A stretch of 45,300 bases of DNA from Methylobacterium marchantiae. Its GTDB lineage: Bacteria > Pseudomonadota > Alphaproteobacteria > Rhizobiales > Beijerinckiaceae. This document shows positions 17,574 to 27,398 of the stretch, in pieces. Location: the NCBI RefSeq assembly GCF_022179405.1, contig NZ_BPQT01000041.1:1-45300 (forward strand). The letters are read 5' to 3'. Numbering within the stretch: the first letter of the stretch is position 1; each line of letters starts with the position of its first letter. The position numbers and the translations under genes were made by a program. The notes under the pieces are model-generated. The model was given only the letters and a program-made list of their open reading frames with translations, was not told the DNA's origin and ran no database searches.

Positions 17574-18506
17574 TTATTCTTTCAAAAGCTGCTGGAATTC
17601 GTCCACTGAAACCGGACTGTTGCTTGTTTCGAGAAGCCATCTCCTCTCATTGGATCGAAACAAAACTTCATTTCTAGAGCTTTTAAAAGCTGGGATCAAA
17701 TTTTTATCTCCAGTCCAATGCACGATGCCCTTGTCAAATTCGAGTGCCGTGTCAGAAACTGTCAAAATCGGAACTTCATTAGCAAAATCGACTACCTTTA
17801 ATTCCATCAAGTGTAGTAATTCCAGGCGATCTTTCGAAAATTTTACGTGCATCGTTGTATTATAGCTATCTTCAAAGGTCATTACTGAAGGATATCGCAA
17901 GCCTACTGTTTTATCTTCGCGTATATCTAAATCTACAGCTACATCATAATTTGCCGTCAGTAGCTGGGCAATAGCTGCCGTAAATTTATAGTCGTCGGAA
18001 AATGTTTCATGAATACGTCGCGTGAAAATTGTATCTAAATGCGGGGTAAGAATTTCGGATGCTGTAGACGAAATTTCCTCATCCCCTTTTATTACCCACG
18101 GATCAAATACACGATTTATTGGAACTGGACCTTTGCCGATCCATTGACCAAGATAGAATTGATCGCCAAGATTTGGACGGCATTCAATTATCGCTGTTAT
18201 TCTTTTTGATGCACAATAAAACATCGGAATATGTGGTGGATTGCATCTCTGAAATCCGGTGACTGTTGAAATTGGCGGCGCGCCCATCTCATCGACATGC
18301 AAAATCTTCGATCGTGGGTTCTTACGGGCGCGGAAGAAAAGCTCTCCGCCCGAGCTCATCACAACGTTGATCAAAAAACCTTGAACTATTTGTTCGTAGG
18401 CGCTCTTGATATATTGGTAATCACCCCGCCTAGGGTCAATTCTATTGATTTTCCTTATTTGTTGATGCAATTCGAATTTAGATAATTGTTTTATGGTGCC
18501 GTTCAT
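17574..18506 (-). CDS. orphan RES-domain protein, AT-rich
   Basis: The 310-residue protein looks like a RES-domain protein, the NAD-degrading ADP-ribosyltransferase-like fold of toxins such as MbcT. Matching pieces are R59 in LFFRARKN, Y97 in NPPHIPMFYCAS, E108 in ITAIIECRP, and YPS at 205-207 in VGLRYPSVM, in the family order R, Y, E, S. About 50 N-terminal residues (helical) and 80 C-terminal residues flank the domain; typical toxin forms are shorter. Base composition is far more AT-rich than the neighbours, with many AAA, TTT and ATA codons, pointing to recent transfer. No Xre-type antitoxin gene is adjacent on either side. Its stop lies five bases from the cckA stop, tail to tail. Weak TATAAT-like sequence precedes the start. 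The assignment is from motif recognition, not alignment. Confidence 0.7.
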   Translation of the reverse strand: MNGTIKQLSKFELHQQIRKINRIDPRRGDYQYIKSAYEQIVQGFLINVVMSSGGELFFRARKNPRSKILHVDEMGAPPISTVTGFQRCNPPHIPMFYCASKRITAIIECRPNLGDQFYLGQWIGKGPVPINRVFDPWVIKGDEEISSTASEILTPHLDTIFTRRIHETFSDDYKFTAAIAQLLTANYDVAVDLDIREDKTVGLRYPSVMTFEDSYNTTMHVKFSKDRLELLHLMELKVVDFANEVPILTVSDTALEFDKGIVHWTGDKNLIPAFKSSRNEVLFRSNERRWLLETSNSPVSVDEFQQLLKE

Positions 18507-18681
18507 AATAATCTCTAATAGAATTATAACTATAGAAAGTATATTTCAGATAGAAACGCATTGATGAATCTATACGCCGATTTATCGATTTTGGCGTGAG
18601 ATAGATTTACTAAGCACGCTTCGAAGCTGCTCACATCGAGATACGAGCGGCTTACGGGCACGCTAACCAATCGATAGCCCC

Positions 18682-18710
18682 TTGCGCAATGAGAACAAAA
18701 CAAGTACATA
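18682..18710 (+). promoter_or_regulatory. recA promoter with LexA-like (SOS) box
   Basis: A -35 TTGCGC (18682-18687) and -10 TACATA (18705-18710) are spaced by exactly 17 bases. Across the spacer and -10 lies GAAC-N7-GTAC (18693-18707). Read on the other strand this is GTAC-N7-GTTC, one base from the alphaproteobacterial LexA site GTTC-N7-GTTC. A repressor bound there would block the promoter, which starts recA about 60 bp upstream of its ATG. Confidence 0.65.
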
Positions 18711-18768
18711 AGTCACATCCGAGGCGCATTGAGCCTTGAGCTCTCCCCATGCATAAGGATGCCGACGA

Positions 18769-19860
18769 ATGGCCCAGCCCGCGCTGAAAATTGTGGATTC
18801 CCCGATGGTGGACAAGGACAAGGCGAAGGCGATCGATGCCGCGCTGTCCCAGATCGAGCGTGCCTTCGGCAAGGGCTCGATCATGCGGCTCGGCAAGAAC
18901 GACAAGGTGGCAGAGGTAGAGACCGTCTCCACCGGCTCGCTGGGCCTCGACATCGCGCTCGGAGTCGGCGGCCTACCGCGCGGCCGCGTGATCGAGATCT
19001 ACGGTCCGGAATCGTCGGGCAAGACCACGCTCGCCCTGCACACCATCGCAGAGGCCCAGAAAAAGGGCGGCGTCTGCGCCTTCGTCGATGCGGAGCACGC
19101 TCTCGACCCGATCTATGCGCGCAAGCTCGGCGTGCAGCTCGACGATCTGCTGATCTCGCAGCCCGATACCGGCGAGCAGGCCCTCGAGATCACCGACACG
19201 CTAGTGCGTTCGGGCGCCATCGACGTGCTGGTGGTCGATTCGGTTGCGGCGCTCACGCCGCGCGCCGAGATCGAAGGCGAGATGGGTGACAGTCAGCCCG
19301 GCCTCCAGGCGCGCCTCATGAGCCAGGCCCTGCGCAAGCTCACCGGTTCGATCTCGCGCTCAAAATGCATGGTCATCTTCATCAACCAGATCCGGATGAA
19401 GATCGGCGTCATGTATGGCAGCCCGGAGACGACGACGGGCGGCAACGCCTTGAAGTTCTACGCGTCGGTCCGTCTCGACATCCGCCGTATCTCCACCCTG
19501 AAGGACCGCGACGAGGCCATCGGCAATCAGGTCCGCGTCAAGGTGGTGAAGAACAAGGTCGCTCCGCCGTTCAAGCAGGTGGAGTTCGACATCATGTTCG
19601 GCGAGGGCGTGTCGAAGGTCGGCGAGCTCATCGACCTCGGTGTGAAGGCCGGTATCGTCGAGAAATCCGGCGCCTGGTTCTCCTATGCGAGCCAGCGGCT
19701 CGGCCAGGGTCGTGAGAACTCGAAGGGTTTCCTGCGCGATAATCCCGATATCGCCAACAAGATCGAAGCTGCGATCCGACAGAATTCGGGTCTGCTCGCC
19801 GACAAGATTCTTGAGACCGCCAAGCCCACGGCCGACGATCTGGACGAAGGCGAGGCCTGA
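18769..19860 (+). CDS. recA: recombinase RecA
   Basis: RecA forms filaments on single-stranded DNA, performs strand exchange and triggers LexA self-cleavage. The 363-residue protein has the N-terminal domain, Walker A GPESSGKT at 79-86, the catalytic region [11 protein letters not shown], Walker [10 protein letters not shown], loop L1 near [20 protein letters not shown], and loop L2 around [18 protein letters not shown]. The C-terminus is short and acidic (ADDLDEGEA), as usual. All key residues are present. The ATG at 18769 gives the full family length. It has its own SOS-type promoter and ends at a strong terminator, so it is monocistronic. Confidence 0.98.
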   Translation: MAQPALKIVDSPMVDKDKAKAIDAALSQIERAFGKGSIMRLGKNDKVAEVETVSTGSLGLDIALGVGGLPRGRVIEIYGPESSGKTTLALHTIAEAQKKGGVCAFVDAEHALDPIYARKLGVQLDDLLISQPDTGEQALEITDTLVRSGAIDVLVVDSVAALTPRAEIEGEMGDSQPGLQARLMSQALRKLTGSISRSKCMVIFINQIRMKIGVMYGSPETTTGGNALKFYASVRLDIRRISTLKDRDEAIGNQVRVKVVKNKVAPPFKQVEFDIMFGEGVSKVGELIDLGVKAGIVEKSGAWFSYASQRLGQGRENSKGFLRDNPDIANKIEAAIRQNSGLLADKILETAKPTADDLDEGEA

Positions 19861-19877
19861 TCGCTCCGGACTGAATC

Positions 19878-19913
19878 AAAGAGGCCGCCGCAGATTACTG
19901 CGGCGGCCTCTTT
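19878..19913. terminator. recA terminator, bidirectional
   Basis: A 16-bp perfect stem (19878-19893 with 19898-19913, AAAGAGGCCGCCGCAG and its complement) with loop ATTA, followed by T-rich sequence. The A-run on the left makes it work on the minus strand too, for the MAPEG gene ending at 19935. Confidence 0.9.
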
Positions 19914-19934
19914 TGTTCCGGGCTGCCTCAACGC

Positions 19935-20351
19935 TCAGCTGCTATAGGGCAGGATCTTGATGAACAGGCCCCAGAGCACGAAGAGAATCCCGACGATCGA
20001 CACGCCCCAGACGATGCTGCGCACCTTCGGAATGCCGAATCCGAAAAGCGGCAGGTAGATCAGGCGCGCGAAGAAATAGAGATAGGCGCCGAGTACCACC
20101 GCGGTGTTGTGCCGCCCGGTGACGGCACAGGCGAGGACGAGGGAGGCGAAGATCGGGAACGTCTCGAAAAAATTCTTCGAGGCCTTCTCGAGGCGGGCAG
20201 CCGCTCCAGTCACCTCCGGCGTCCTTCCATCCCGGTTGCTGGCGGCCCAGGCGTAACCACCACGCTGCTGCAGGCCGCTGGCGGATGCCGCGATGACGTG
20301 AACGAGTCCGAGCAGGCAAGACCAGGCGAGAAGGCGAATTTCAACCGGCAT
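19935..20351 (-). CDS. MAPEG family membrane protein
   Basis: MAPEG proteins are four-helix membrane proteins related to microsomal glutathione transferases; bacterial members are poorly defined. The 138-residue product has four hydrophobic segments (LLAWSCLLGLVHVIAAS, FPIFASLVLACAVTG, TAVVLGAYLYFFARLIYLPL, SIVWGVSIVGILFVLWGLFI) and the family motif RLEKASKNFFETFPIFA, in which N and E side chains bind glutathione in eukaryotic relatives. Length fits. It is a single gene convergent with recA and divergent from alaS, 204 bp away. Confidence 0.88.
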   Translation of the reverse strand: MPVEIRLLAWSCLLGLVHVIAASASGLQQRGGYAWAASNRDGRTPEVTGAAARLEKASKNFFETFPIFASLVLACAVTGRHNTAVVLGAYLYFFARLIYLPLFGFGIPKVRSIVWGVSIVGILFVLWGLFIKILPYSS

Positions 20352-20507
20352 ATGTGTGATCCTTGGAGACCGGTCGTCCCGGTCTAGGGCTGAAGCGGCG
20401 GCTCGTTCCTAGCCCGAGCCGTGAAGAAAGCGAAACCGTCTGCAGGGTACCGGGCGTGACTCGGCGCTCCGGCCTCCTTATGAGGGCGCGAGCTACGAAG
20501 AAGCCCT

Positions 20508-20530
20508 CGGGCGGTCCGAATGACCGTCCG
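20508..20530 (+). promoter_or_regulatory. stem-loop in the alaS leader
   Basis: CGGGCGGTC (20508-20516) can pair with GACCGTCCG (20522-20530), nine pairs including one G-U, around loop CGAAT. It ends 25 bases before the alaS start codon and could affect translation, but no known riboswitch or T-box features are visible. Confidence 0.3.
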
Positions 20531-20555
20531 AAGCCCACGACAGAGTCAATTCACG

Positions 20556-23234
20556 ATGAGCGGCGTCAACGAGATCCGGTCGGCCTTCCTCGACTATTTC
20601 GCCAAGGCGGACCACGCCGTGGTGCCGTCATCGTCACTCGTTCCCCGCAACGACCCGACATTGATGTTCACCAATGCGGGGATGGTGCAGTTCAAGAACG
20701 TCTTCACCGGTGTCGAGAAGCGCGCCTACAATCGGGCGACCACCGCGCAGAAATGCGTGCGCGCCGGGGGCAAGCACAATGACCTCGACAATGTCGGTTA
20801 CACCGCGCGTCATCACACCTTCTTCGAGATGCTCGGCAATTTCTCCTTCGGTGATTATTTCAAGCCGCAGGCGATCGAACTCGCCTGGACCTTGATCACG
20901 AAGGAATTCGGTCTGTCCAAGGACCGGCTGCTCGTCACCGTCTATGCCGATGACGACGACGCTGCCGCACTCTGGCGGAAGATCGCCGGGTTCTCGGACG
21001 ACCGGATCATCCGCATCGGCACATCGGACAATTTCTGGCAGATGGGCGATACTGGCCCCTGCGGGCCCTGCTCGGAGATCTTCATCGATCAGGGTCCCGG
21101 CCTCCAGGGTGGACCGCCCGGCTCGCCGGATGAGGACGGCGATCGGTTCCTGGAATTCTGGAACCTCGTCTTCATGCAGTACGAGCAGATCGAGCCGGGC
21201 AACCGCCTCTCCCTGCCGCGTCCCTCGATCGATACCGGCATGGGGCTGGAGCGCATGGCGGCGATCCTCCAGGGCGTTACCAGCAATTACGACACGGATC
21301 TGTTCAGGGCGCTCATCGATGCGGTCAGCCACGCGGTCGGTCGTCCTCCCGAGCCCGGCAACGTCGCCTCCTACCGCGTCATCGCCGACCATCTGCGCTC
21401 GGTCTCGTTCCTGATCGCGGACGGCGTGCTGCCGTCGAACGAGGGCCGCGGCTACGTCCTGCGCCGGATCATGCGCCGCGCCATGCGCCATCTTGAACTT
21501 CTCGGCTCGCGCGAGCCGGTGATGTTCCGCCTCGTACCGACCCTCATCCGCGAAATGGGGCAGGCCTATCCGGAACTCGCCTGTGCCGAAGGGCTCATCT
21601 CCGAAACCCTGCGCCTGGAAGAGACCCGCTTCCGCCGTACCCTTGAGCGCGGCCTCGCAATCCTCGATTCCGAGAGCCGCACGCTCATCCCGGGGCAGAA
21701 CCTGTCCGGCGAGACCGCCTTCACCCTCTACGACACCTACGGCTTCCCGCTCGACCTGACCCAGGACGCCCTCAAGGCCCGTGGCATCGGCGTCGACACC
21801 GACGCGTTCGGCCAGGCGATGGAGCGCCAGCGCAAGGCCGCCCGTGCCGCCTGGACCGGCTCTGGGGAGGCGGCCACCGAGACGGTCTGGTACGGCATCA
21901 AGGAACGCCTCGGCGCCAATGAGTTCCTCGGCTACGAGACCGAGATTGCAGAGGGGATCGTCACGGCGATCCTGCGGGACGGCGGCGAGGTCGAGAGCCT
22001 GTCCGCTCGAGAAACCGGCCTCGTCCTGGTGAACCAGACGCCCTTCTACGCCGAGTCGGGGGGGCAGGTGGGCGACACAGGTATCCTCGCCGGGCCCGGT
22101 CTCAAGGCCCGAGTGACCGCGACCGAGAAGAAGCTCGGCGACCTCTTCGTCCATCACGTCATCGTGGACGAGGGACGACTCGCCATGGGCCAGGCGGTGG
22201 AACTTTCCGTCGATCATGCGCGCCGCACGGCGATCCGGGCCAACCACTCCGCGACCCACTTGCTACACGAGGCCCTGCGCCAGGTGCTGGGCGATCACGT
22301 GGCGCAGAAAGGCTCCCTGGTCTCGGCCGAGCGCCTGCGCTTCGACTTCAGCCATCCGAAGCCGATGGACGAGGCGGAGATCCGAGCCGTCGAGGATATC
22401 GCCAACGCGGTGCTGCTCCAGAACACACCCGTCGTGACGAAGTTGATGGCTCAGGACGATGCCGTGGCCTCCGGCGCTCGCGCTTTGTTCGGCGAGAAGT
22501 ACGGCGACGAAGTCCGCGTCGTCTCGATGGGACGTCCCGTCGACGACGAGGGCGATATCGCGGAGGCGCGTCGTCTACCGGCCTTCTCGATCGAACTCTG
22601 TGGCGGCACCCATGCCGAGCGCACCGGTGAGATCGGCCAGATCTCGGTCCTCGGCGAGAGCGCCGTCGGCGCCGGCGTACGCCGGATCGAGGCCCTCACC
22701 GCCGGTTTTGCCCGTCGTCATCGTGCCGAGGAAAGCCGGACCTTGGGACAGATCGCCGGGCTGTTGAAGGCACAGAGTGCCGATGTACCGGAGCGCTTGG
22801 CCGCCCTCATCGAGGACCGCCGTCGCCTGGAGCGCGAATTGTCGGAGGTGAAGAAGAAGCTGGCGATGGGGGGCACGTCGGGAGGCGATGACGGCATCGT
22901 CGAGATCGCCGGCATCACGTTCATGGCCAAGATCGTGGAGGGCGTGGAGACACGCGACTTGAAGAGCTTGGTCGATGCCGGCAAGAGCCGCATCGGCTCC
23001 GGCATCGTCGCAATCGTCGGCTTGTCGCCCGATGGCAAGGCCGGCCTCGTCGTCGGTGTCACCGAGGATCTGACCGGTCGCTACGACGCGGTGGGCCTCG
23101 TCAGGGCCGGCGCGGGGCATCTCGGCGGCAAGGGTGGCGGCGGACGCCGCGACATGGCGCAGGCCGGCGGTCCGGAAGGGACCGGCGCGCAAGCGGCGAT
23201 CGACGCCATCGCCGAGGCCCTGTCGGTCAGTTGA
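20556..23234 (+). CDS. alaS: alanine--tRNA ligase
   Basis: AlaS charges tRNA-Ala and clears mischarged Ser and Gly. The 892-residue enzyme has the class II aminoacylation core ([16 protein letters not shown] motif 1, [19 protein letters not shown] motif 2, [13 protein letters not shown] motif 3), the editing domain zinc site H564, H568, C682 and H686 (HSATH and CGGTH), and the C-terminal oligomerisation domain ending in [12 protein letters not shown]. The ATG at 20556 begins [14 protein letters not shown], where the family starts; an ATG at 20520 adds 12 residues lying in a hairpin. Its end overlaps by 8 bp with the convergent DUF2147 gene. Two tRNA-Ala(GGC) genes near 29 kb are its likely substrates. 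Confidence 0.97.
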   Translation: MSGVNEIRSAFLDYFAKADHAVVPSSSLVPRNDPTLMFTNAGMVQFKNVFTGVEKRAYNRATTAQKCVRAGGKHNDLDNVGYTARHHTFFEMLGNFSFGDYFKPQAIELAWTLITKEFGLSKDRLLVTVYADDDDAAALWRKIAGFSDDRIIRIGTSDNFWQMGDTGPCGPCSEIFIDQGPGLQGGPPGSPDEDGDRFLEFWNLVFMQYEQIEPGNRLSLPRPSIDTGMGLERMAAILQGVTSNYDTDLFRALIDAVSHAVGRPPEPGNVASYRVIADHLRSVSFLIADGVLPSNEGRGYVLRRIMRRAMRHLELLGSREPVMFRLVPTLIREMGQAYPELACAEGLISETLRLEETRFRRTLERGLAILDSESRTLIPGQNLSGETAFTLYDTYGFPLDLTQDALKARGIGVDTDAFGQAMERQRKAARAAWTGSGEAATETVWYGIKERLGANEFLGYETEIAEGIVTAILRDGGEVESLSARETGLVLVNQTPFYAESGGQVGDTGILAGPGLKARVTATEKKLGDLFVHHVIVDEGRLAMGQAVELSVDHARRTAIRANHSATHLLHEALRQVLGDHVAQKGSLVSAERLRFDFSHPKPMDEAEIRAVEDIANAVLLQNTPVVTKLMAQDDAVASGARALFGEKYGDEVRVVSMGRPVDDEGDIAEARRLPAFSIELCGGTHAERTGEIGQISVLGESAVGAGVRRIEALTAGFARRHRAEESRTLGQIAGLLKAQSADVPERLAALIEDRRRLERELSEVKKKLAMGGTSGGDDGIVEIAGITFMAKIVEGVETRDLKSLVDAGKSRIGSGIVAIVGLSPDGKAGLVVGVTEDLTGRYDAVGLVRAGAGHLGGKGGGGRRDMAQAGGPEGTGAQAAIDAIAEALSVS

Positions 23235-23652
23235 CGCGTTTCCAAGTCTGCCGCTTGCAGAATACGCTCATCACGCAACCGGCGACCTCCACCACGTTCG
23301 GCCCCTTGATCGTGAGGCTGCCGGAATAGGTCTTCCCGTCGTTGGGGTTGTAGAGCGAGCCGTCGTAGCCGTCCCCGGACGGGGTTCCGGCATTCATGAT
23401 CTGCACACCGATCAGACTGCGGGAGTTCAGCGACGCATCAGGATTCTTCGAGTCGAGGCCAGGCCCGGGCACGCTGACGAGGGTGCCGCAATAGCCGCTC
23501 CCGCACCGGGAAATCCGAACTTTCGAATCACCGTTCTCGGTGAGCCACACGCCGCTCGGGTCTACGCCCTTCTCGGCGAATGCCCCCCCTGTCAGCAACA
23601 GACTGATCAATGCGGCAGCGGCGGAACGCATCGAGGTCGATCTGAACGTCAT
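23227..23652 (-). CDS. DUF2147 exported protein
   Basis: The 141-residue product has a signal peptide ([17 protein letters not shown], cleavage about residue 26) and a DUF2147 domain: [71 protein letters not shown]. The family is a lipocalin-like barrel of unknown role in the periplasm. Cys residues at two sites could form disulfides. The gene converges on alaS, and the two stops overlap by 8 bp. No operon partner is visible. Confidence 0.9.
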   Translation of the reverse strand: MTFRSTSMRSAAAALISLLLTGGAFAEKGVDPSGVWLTENGDSKVRISRCGSGYCGTLVSVPGPGLDSKNPDASLNSRSLIGVQIMNAGTPSGDGYDGSLYNPNDGKTYSGSLTIKGPNVVEVAGCVMSVFCKRQTWKRVN

Positions 23653-23845
23653 TTTTGTCCTTCGCCTTCCCGCAGGCCTGCCAAAGCCGTCTAGACGGCC
23701 CTTGTCCGAGAGGGACGGGACTTAGTCCTCCAAGACGTGACGGGCAAGCGAAGGCTCAAAGCTGGTCAGAGACTGGGCCGCACTCCTTGACAGGCAGCTC
23801 CGAGACGCGCCTAGAGGCAACATTTGAGAAAGGCCATGTATCGCG

Positions 23846-24397
23846 ATGCGTGTAATCGAGACGCAGATTCCTGCGGTGAAAGTGATCGTACCGAACCGTT
23901 TCGGCGACGACAGGGGCTGGTTCTCGGAGACCTTCCGGGCCGATACCCTGGCCGGGGCCGGGATCGACGATGTATTCGTCCAGGACAACCAATCGTTCTC
24001 GACGCAGAGCGGCACCGTTCGCGGATTGCATTTCCAGCTCGAACCGGCGGGGCAAGCCAAGCTGGTCCGCGTTCTTTCCGGCTCCGTACTCGATGTCGCC
24101 GTCGATCTCAGACGAGGCTCGTCGACCTATGGAAGTCACGTTGCGGTTCGGCTCGACGCAGCGGACGGCAAACAGCTCTACGTTCCCGTCGGCTTCGCCC
24201 ATGGATTCTGCACCCTGGAACCCGACACGATGGTCGCCTACAAGGTGTCGGCGTATTACAGCCGTGAGCATGACAGAAACCTCGCATGGAACGATCCGGA
24301 CCTCGCCATCGACTGGCCGGTCGACGAAGGAAAGGCCATCCTCTCAGATAAGGATCGTGCGGCGCCATCCTTCACGCAACTGAGTTTGGTATTCTAG
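23846..24397 (+). CDS. rfbC: dTDP-4-dehydrorhamnose 3,5-epimerase
   Basis: RfbC (RmlC) epimerises dTDP-4-keto-6-deoxyglucose at C3 and C5, the third step in dTDP-L-rhamnose synthesis. The 183-residue cupin has FGDDRGWFSETFR, QDNQSFSTQSGTVRGLHFQ with the catalytic His in GLHFQ, the second conserved His/Asp region GFAHGFCTLEPDT, and the catalytic Tyr in the YKVSAYYS segment. Length matches the family. It is the first gene of rfbC-rfbB-rfbD-rfbA; rfbB starts 30 bp later. The 193-bp upstream spacer should hold the operon promoter, but no clear -10/-35 pair was found. Confidence 0.95.
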   Translation: MRVIETQIPAVKVIVPNRFGDDRGWFSETFRADTLAGAGIDDVFVQDNQSFSTQSGTVRGLHFQLEPAGQAKLVRVLSGSVLDVAVDLRRGSSTYGSHVAVRLDAADGKQLYVPVGFAHGFCTLEPDTMVAYKVSAYYSREHDRNLAWNDPDLAIDWPVDEGKAILSDKDRAAPSFTQLSLVF

Positions 24398-24427
24398 CGG
24401 CCCTCTCGGCAGCAACGCGGCGATCAG

Positions 24428-25549
24428 ATGTTTCGGCAAGAGGACACGGACCGGCTCATGCATGAAGATAAGGGCAAGTCTCGACGTATTCTGGTCACCG
24501 GTGGCTGTGGCTTCATCGGTTCAGCGCTGGTCCTGCATCTTGTTCAAGGGCTCGGCCACGAGGTCGCGACACTCGACGCTTTGACCTATGCGGCCAACCC
24601 GATCTCGCTGGCGCCCCTCGACGGTGATCCGCGCCATCGACTCGTCACCGGCGACATCTGCGATCCTCAGGCTGTTCATGCGCTCTTTTCGCAGTTTCGC
24701 CCCGATGCCGTGATGCATCTAGCTGCCGAAAGTCACGTGGACCGTTCGATCACCGATCCCGGCGCCTTCATCCGAACCAATGTCGTCGGCACCCAGGTGA
24801 TGCTGGACGGCGCCCGGACCCATTGGGAGAGCTTGACCGGCGAGGCGAGGGACGCATTCCGGTTCCTCCACGTCTCCACCGACGAGGTCTACGGCTCGCT
24901 GCCGCCGGATGGTTTCTTCACCGAGGAGAGCCGATACGATCCGCGCTCGCCCTATTCGGCGTCTAAGGCCGCCTCCGACCATCTCGCCAGGGCGTGGCAC
25001 GAGACCTATGGCCTGCCGGTCCTGGTCACGAATTGCTCGAACAATTACGGCCCCCGTCATTTCCCGGAGAAGCTGATCCCGCTGATGATCCTCAACGCGC
25101 TGGAAGGTCGTCCCCTGCCGGTCTACGGTGACGGGCTCAACGAGCGCGACTGGATCCATGTCGAGGACCACGCCCGAGGTCTCGTGGCGGTGCTGGAGTC
25201 GGGCAAACTGGGAGAGACCTACCTCCTTGGCGGCCGTTCAGTGCGCAACAACCTTGCGGTGGTGAACGCGCTCTGCGCCGCCTTCGACCGGTTGCTGCCC
25301 GATCACGGACCACATGAGCGCCTGATTTCCTTCGTCGCAGACCGACCTGGCCACGACCGTCGCTACGCCATAGACCCCGGCAAGGCCGAACACGAGATCG
25401 GCTGGGTTCCGACCAAAAACTTCGAGCAGGCGCTGGAAGACACCGTGCAGTGGTATCTCGACAACGAGGCTTGGTGGCGCCCTATCCGAGAGGGCCGTTA
25501 CACCGGTGAGCGTCTCGGCCTCGGCGTCTCCGCCGCCGCGGGCGCCTGA
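24428..25549 (+). CDS. rfbB: dTDP-glucose 4,6-dehydratase
   Basis: RfbB (RmlB) converts dTDP-glucose to dTDP-4-keto-6-deoxyglucose with bound NAD. The 373-residue extended short-chain dehydrogenase has the NAD motif VTGGCGFIGSAL, the catalytic STDEVYGSLP (Thr, Asp, Glu), the YSASKAASD Tyr-Lys pair, and NNYGPRHFPEKLIPLMI for nucleotide-sugar binding. The start could instead be ATG 24458, which removes ten polar residues (MFRQEDTDRL); neither has a strong ribosome site. The stop is one base from the rfbD start, so translation is probably coupled. Confidence 0.95.
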   Translation: MFRQEDTDRLMHEDKGKSRRILVTGGCGFIGSALVLHLVQGLGHEVATLDALTYAANPISLAPLDGDPRHRLVTGDICDPQAVHALFSQFRPDAVMHLAAESHVDRSITDPGAFIRTNVVGTQVMLDGARTHWESLTGEARDAFRFLHVSTDEVYGSLPPDGFFTEESRYDPRSPYSASKAASDHLARAWHETYGLPVLVTNCSNNYGPRHFPEKLIPLMILNALEGRPLPVYGDGLNERDWIHVEDHARGLVAVLESGKLGETYLLGGRSVRNNLAVVNALCAAFDRLLPDHGPHERLISFVADRPGHDRRYAIDPGKAEHEIGWVPTKNFEQALEDTVQWYLDNEAWWRPIREGRYTGERLGLGVSAAAGA

Positions 25550-25550
25550 C

Positions 25551-26474
25551 ATGGATATCCTGATCCTCGGCGGTGCGGGCCAGGTCGGCACGGAGTTGCA
25601 GGCTTTCCGACACTGGCCCGAGGGTGTTAGGGTCGTCGCCCCAACGCGCTCGGACCTCGACATCACCGATGCCGAGGCGGTGACGCGCCAGTTCTCCGAA
25701 CGCACGTTCGGAGCCGTGGTGAACACCGCTGCCTACACCGCCGTGGACAAGGCAGAGACCGACATCGTCGAGGCTTGGCGCCTCAACGCGCTCGCGCCGG
25801 CGATCCTTGCCGCCGAGACGACGCGCCACGGCATTCCCCTCGTCCATGTCTCCACCGACTACGTGTTCGACGGTACGGCCTCGGGTGCCTATGCACCCGA
25901 TGCGTCCGTGCGGCCGACGAGCGTCTACGGCGCGAGCAAGGCCGCCGGCGAAATGGCCGTCCGCACGGGCAACCCACGCCATGCGATCATCCGCACGGCC
26001 TGGGTCGTCAGTCCACATCGGTCGAACTTCGTCAAGACGATGCTGCGGCTCTCCGCGGAGCGCGACGCCCTCGGCGTCGTCGACGACCAGCATGGTTGCC
26101 CGACTTCCGCCATCGACCTCGCCGAGGCGCTGGCGACGATCGCATCACGTCTGTCCGGCGACGCCGATGCACCGACGGGTACGCACCATTTCGTCAATGC
26201 CGGAGCGACCACCTGGGCAGGCTTTGCGAAGGCGATCGTGGCCGGATCGGCCGCGCGAGGTGGCCGCCTCGTTCCCGTGAACGGCATCCCCACCAGCGCA
26301 TACCCGACGCCCGCCAGACGCCCCGCCAATTCGGAACTGTCGACGGACAGCCTGACGCAGGCCTACGGGATCGAACCGAGGCTTTGGCAGGCTGCGCTCG
26401 ACGACATTCTCGACAGGCTGATCGGACCCGTGCCGTTCCAGCCGGCTTATGATCCAGCGGAGATTCGGTCATGA
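25551..26474 (+). CDS. rfbD: dTDP-4-dehydrorhamnose reductase
   Basis: RfbD (RmlD) reduces dTDP-4-keto-L-rhamnose to dTDP-L-rhamnose, the final step. The 307-residue protein has the Rossmann motif GGAGQVGTELQ, VVNTAAYTAVDKAETD, STDYVFDGTA, the Tyr-Lys pair in YGASKAAGE, and RTAWVVSPHRSNFVKTML. The ATG at 25551 directly follows the rfbB stop and sits just before the Rossmann strand, which fixes the start. It overlaps rfbA by four bases (ATGA). Confidence 0.95.
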   Translation: MDILILGGAGQVGTELQAFRHWPEGVRVVAPTRSDLDITDAEAVTRQFSERTFGAVVNTAAYTAVDKAETDIVEAWRLNALAPAILAAETTRHGIPLVHVSTDYVFDGTASGAYAPDASVRPTSVYGASKAAGEMAVRTGNPRHAIIRTAWVVSPHRSNFVKTMLRLSAERDALGVVDDQHGCPTSAIDLAEALATIASRLSGDADAPTGTHHFVNAGATTWAGFAKAIVAGSAARGGRLVPVNGIPTSAYPTPARRPANSELSTDSLTQAYGIEPRLWQAALDDILDRLIGPVPFQPAYDPAEIRS

Positions 26475-27361
26475 AGGGCATCGTTCTCGCCGGTGGCTCC
26501 GGCACGCGCCTTCATCCGGCGACGCTGTCGATCAACAAGCAGTTGCTTCCCGTCTACGACAAGCCGATGATCTATTATCCGGTCTCGGTGCTGATGCTCG
26601 CCGGGATTCGCGAGATCCTGATCATCTCGAGCCCGGAGCATCTCGGCAATTACGAGCGCCTGTTCGGCACCGGCGAGCAGTTCGGACTGACCTTCAGCTA
26701 CGCCTTGCAGCCACGTCCCGAAGGCCTCGCCCAAGCCTTCACGATCGGCCGCGACTTCGTCGGTTCGGATGACGTGGCACTCGTGCTCGGTGATAACTTG
26801 TTCTTCGGCTCCGGCATGAGCGCCATGCTGCAGCGGGCGCGCGAACGGACGAATTGCGCGACGATCTTCGCCTACCACGTGGACCATCCCGAGGCTTACG
26901 GCGTGGTCACCCTCGACCGCGATGGCCGGCCCCTGCGCATCGTCGAGAAGCCGACGCAGCCGGAAAGCCCCTGGGCCGTGACCGGCCTGTACTTCTACGA
27001 CAACCGGGTGCTCGACATCGCCGCCGCGGTGAAGCCCTCGGCTCGTGGTGAGCTCGAGATCACGAGCGTCAACCAAGCCTATCTCGACCTCGGCGACCTT
27101 CATGTGGAGAGGATGTCGCGCGGCTACGCCTGGCTCGATACCGGCACACATGACAGCCTGCTCGAAGCCGGTGAATTCGTTCGCACCCTGCAGAACCGCC
27201 AGGGTCTCCAGGTCGCGTGCCTGGAGGAGATCGCCTACCTCCAGGGCTTCATCGACAAGTCGCAGCTCATCGCTCGCGGCGAACTCTTCGCCAAGACCGC
27301 CTACGGACAGAACCTGCTGAAGCTGTCCAAGCTCGACCCGGACTCTCGCTTCACCGATTGA
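26471..27361 (+). CDS. rfbA: glucose-1-phosphate thymidylyltransferase
   Basis: RfbA (RmlA) makes dTDP-glucose from dTTP and glucose-1-phosphate, the first step. The 296-residue protein has the nucleotidyltransferase signature (GIVLAGGSGTRLHPATLSIN, then KQLLPVYDKPMIYYP), LVLGDNLFFGSGM with the metal Asp, VEKPTQPESPWAVTGLYFYD, and AWLDTGTHDSLLEAGEFV. It is the last gene of the complete four-gene dTDP-L-rhamnose operon. The product feeds surface polysaccharide; no glycosyltransferases are in the window. Confidence 0.97.
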   Translation: MKGIVLAGGSGTRLHPATLSINKQLLPVYDKPMIYYPVSVLMLAGIREILIISSPEHLGNYERLFGTGEQFGLTFSYALQPRPEGLAQAFTIGRDFVGSDDVALVLGDNLFFGSGMSAMLQRARERTNCATIFAYHVDHPEAYGVVTLDRDGRPLRIVEKPTQPESPWAVTGLYFYDNRVLDIAAAVKPSARGELEITSVNQAYLDLGDLHVERMSRGYAWLDTGTHDSLLEAGEFVRTLQNRQGLQVACLEEIAYLQGFIDKSQLIARGELFAKTAYGQNLLKLSKLDPDSRFTD

Positions 27362-27398
27362 GGGCGGAAAGGCTGGAATGGATCCCTGCCGACGACGT

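Noticed and set aside
17574-18506. Prophage or integron around the RES gene
   Set aside because: Only one AT-rich gene is present; no integrase, repeats or attachment sites were seen at its edges.
24428-27361. Possible O-antigen island
   Set aside because: Only the four rhamnose genes are present, with normal base composition and no glycosyltransferase, flippase or polymerase in the window.
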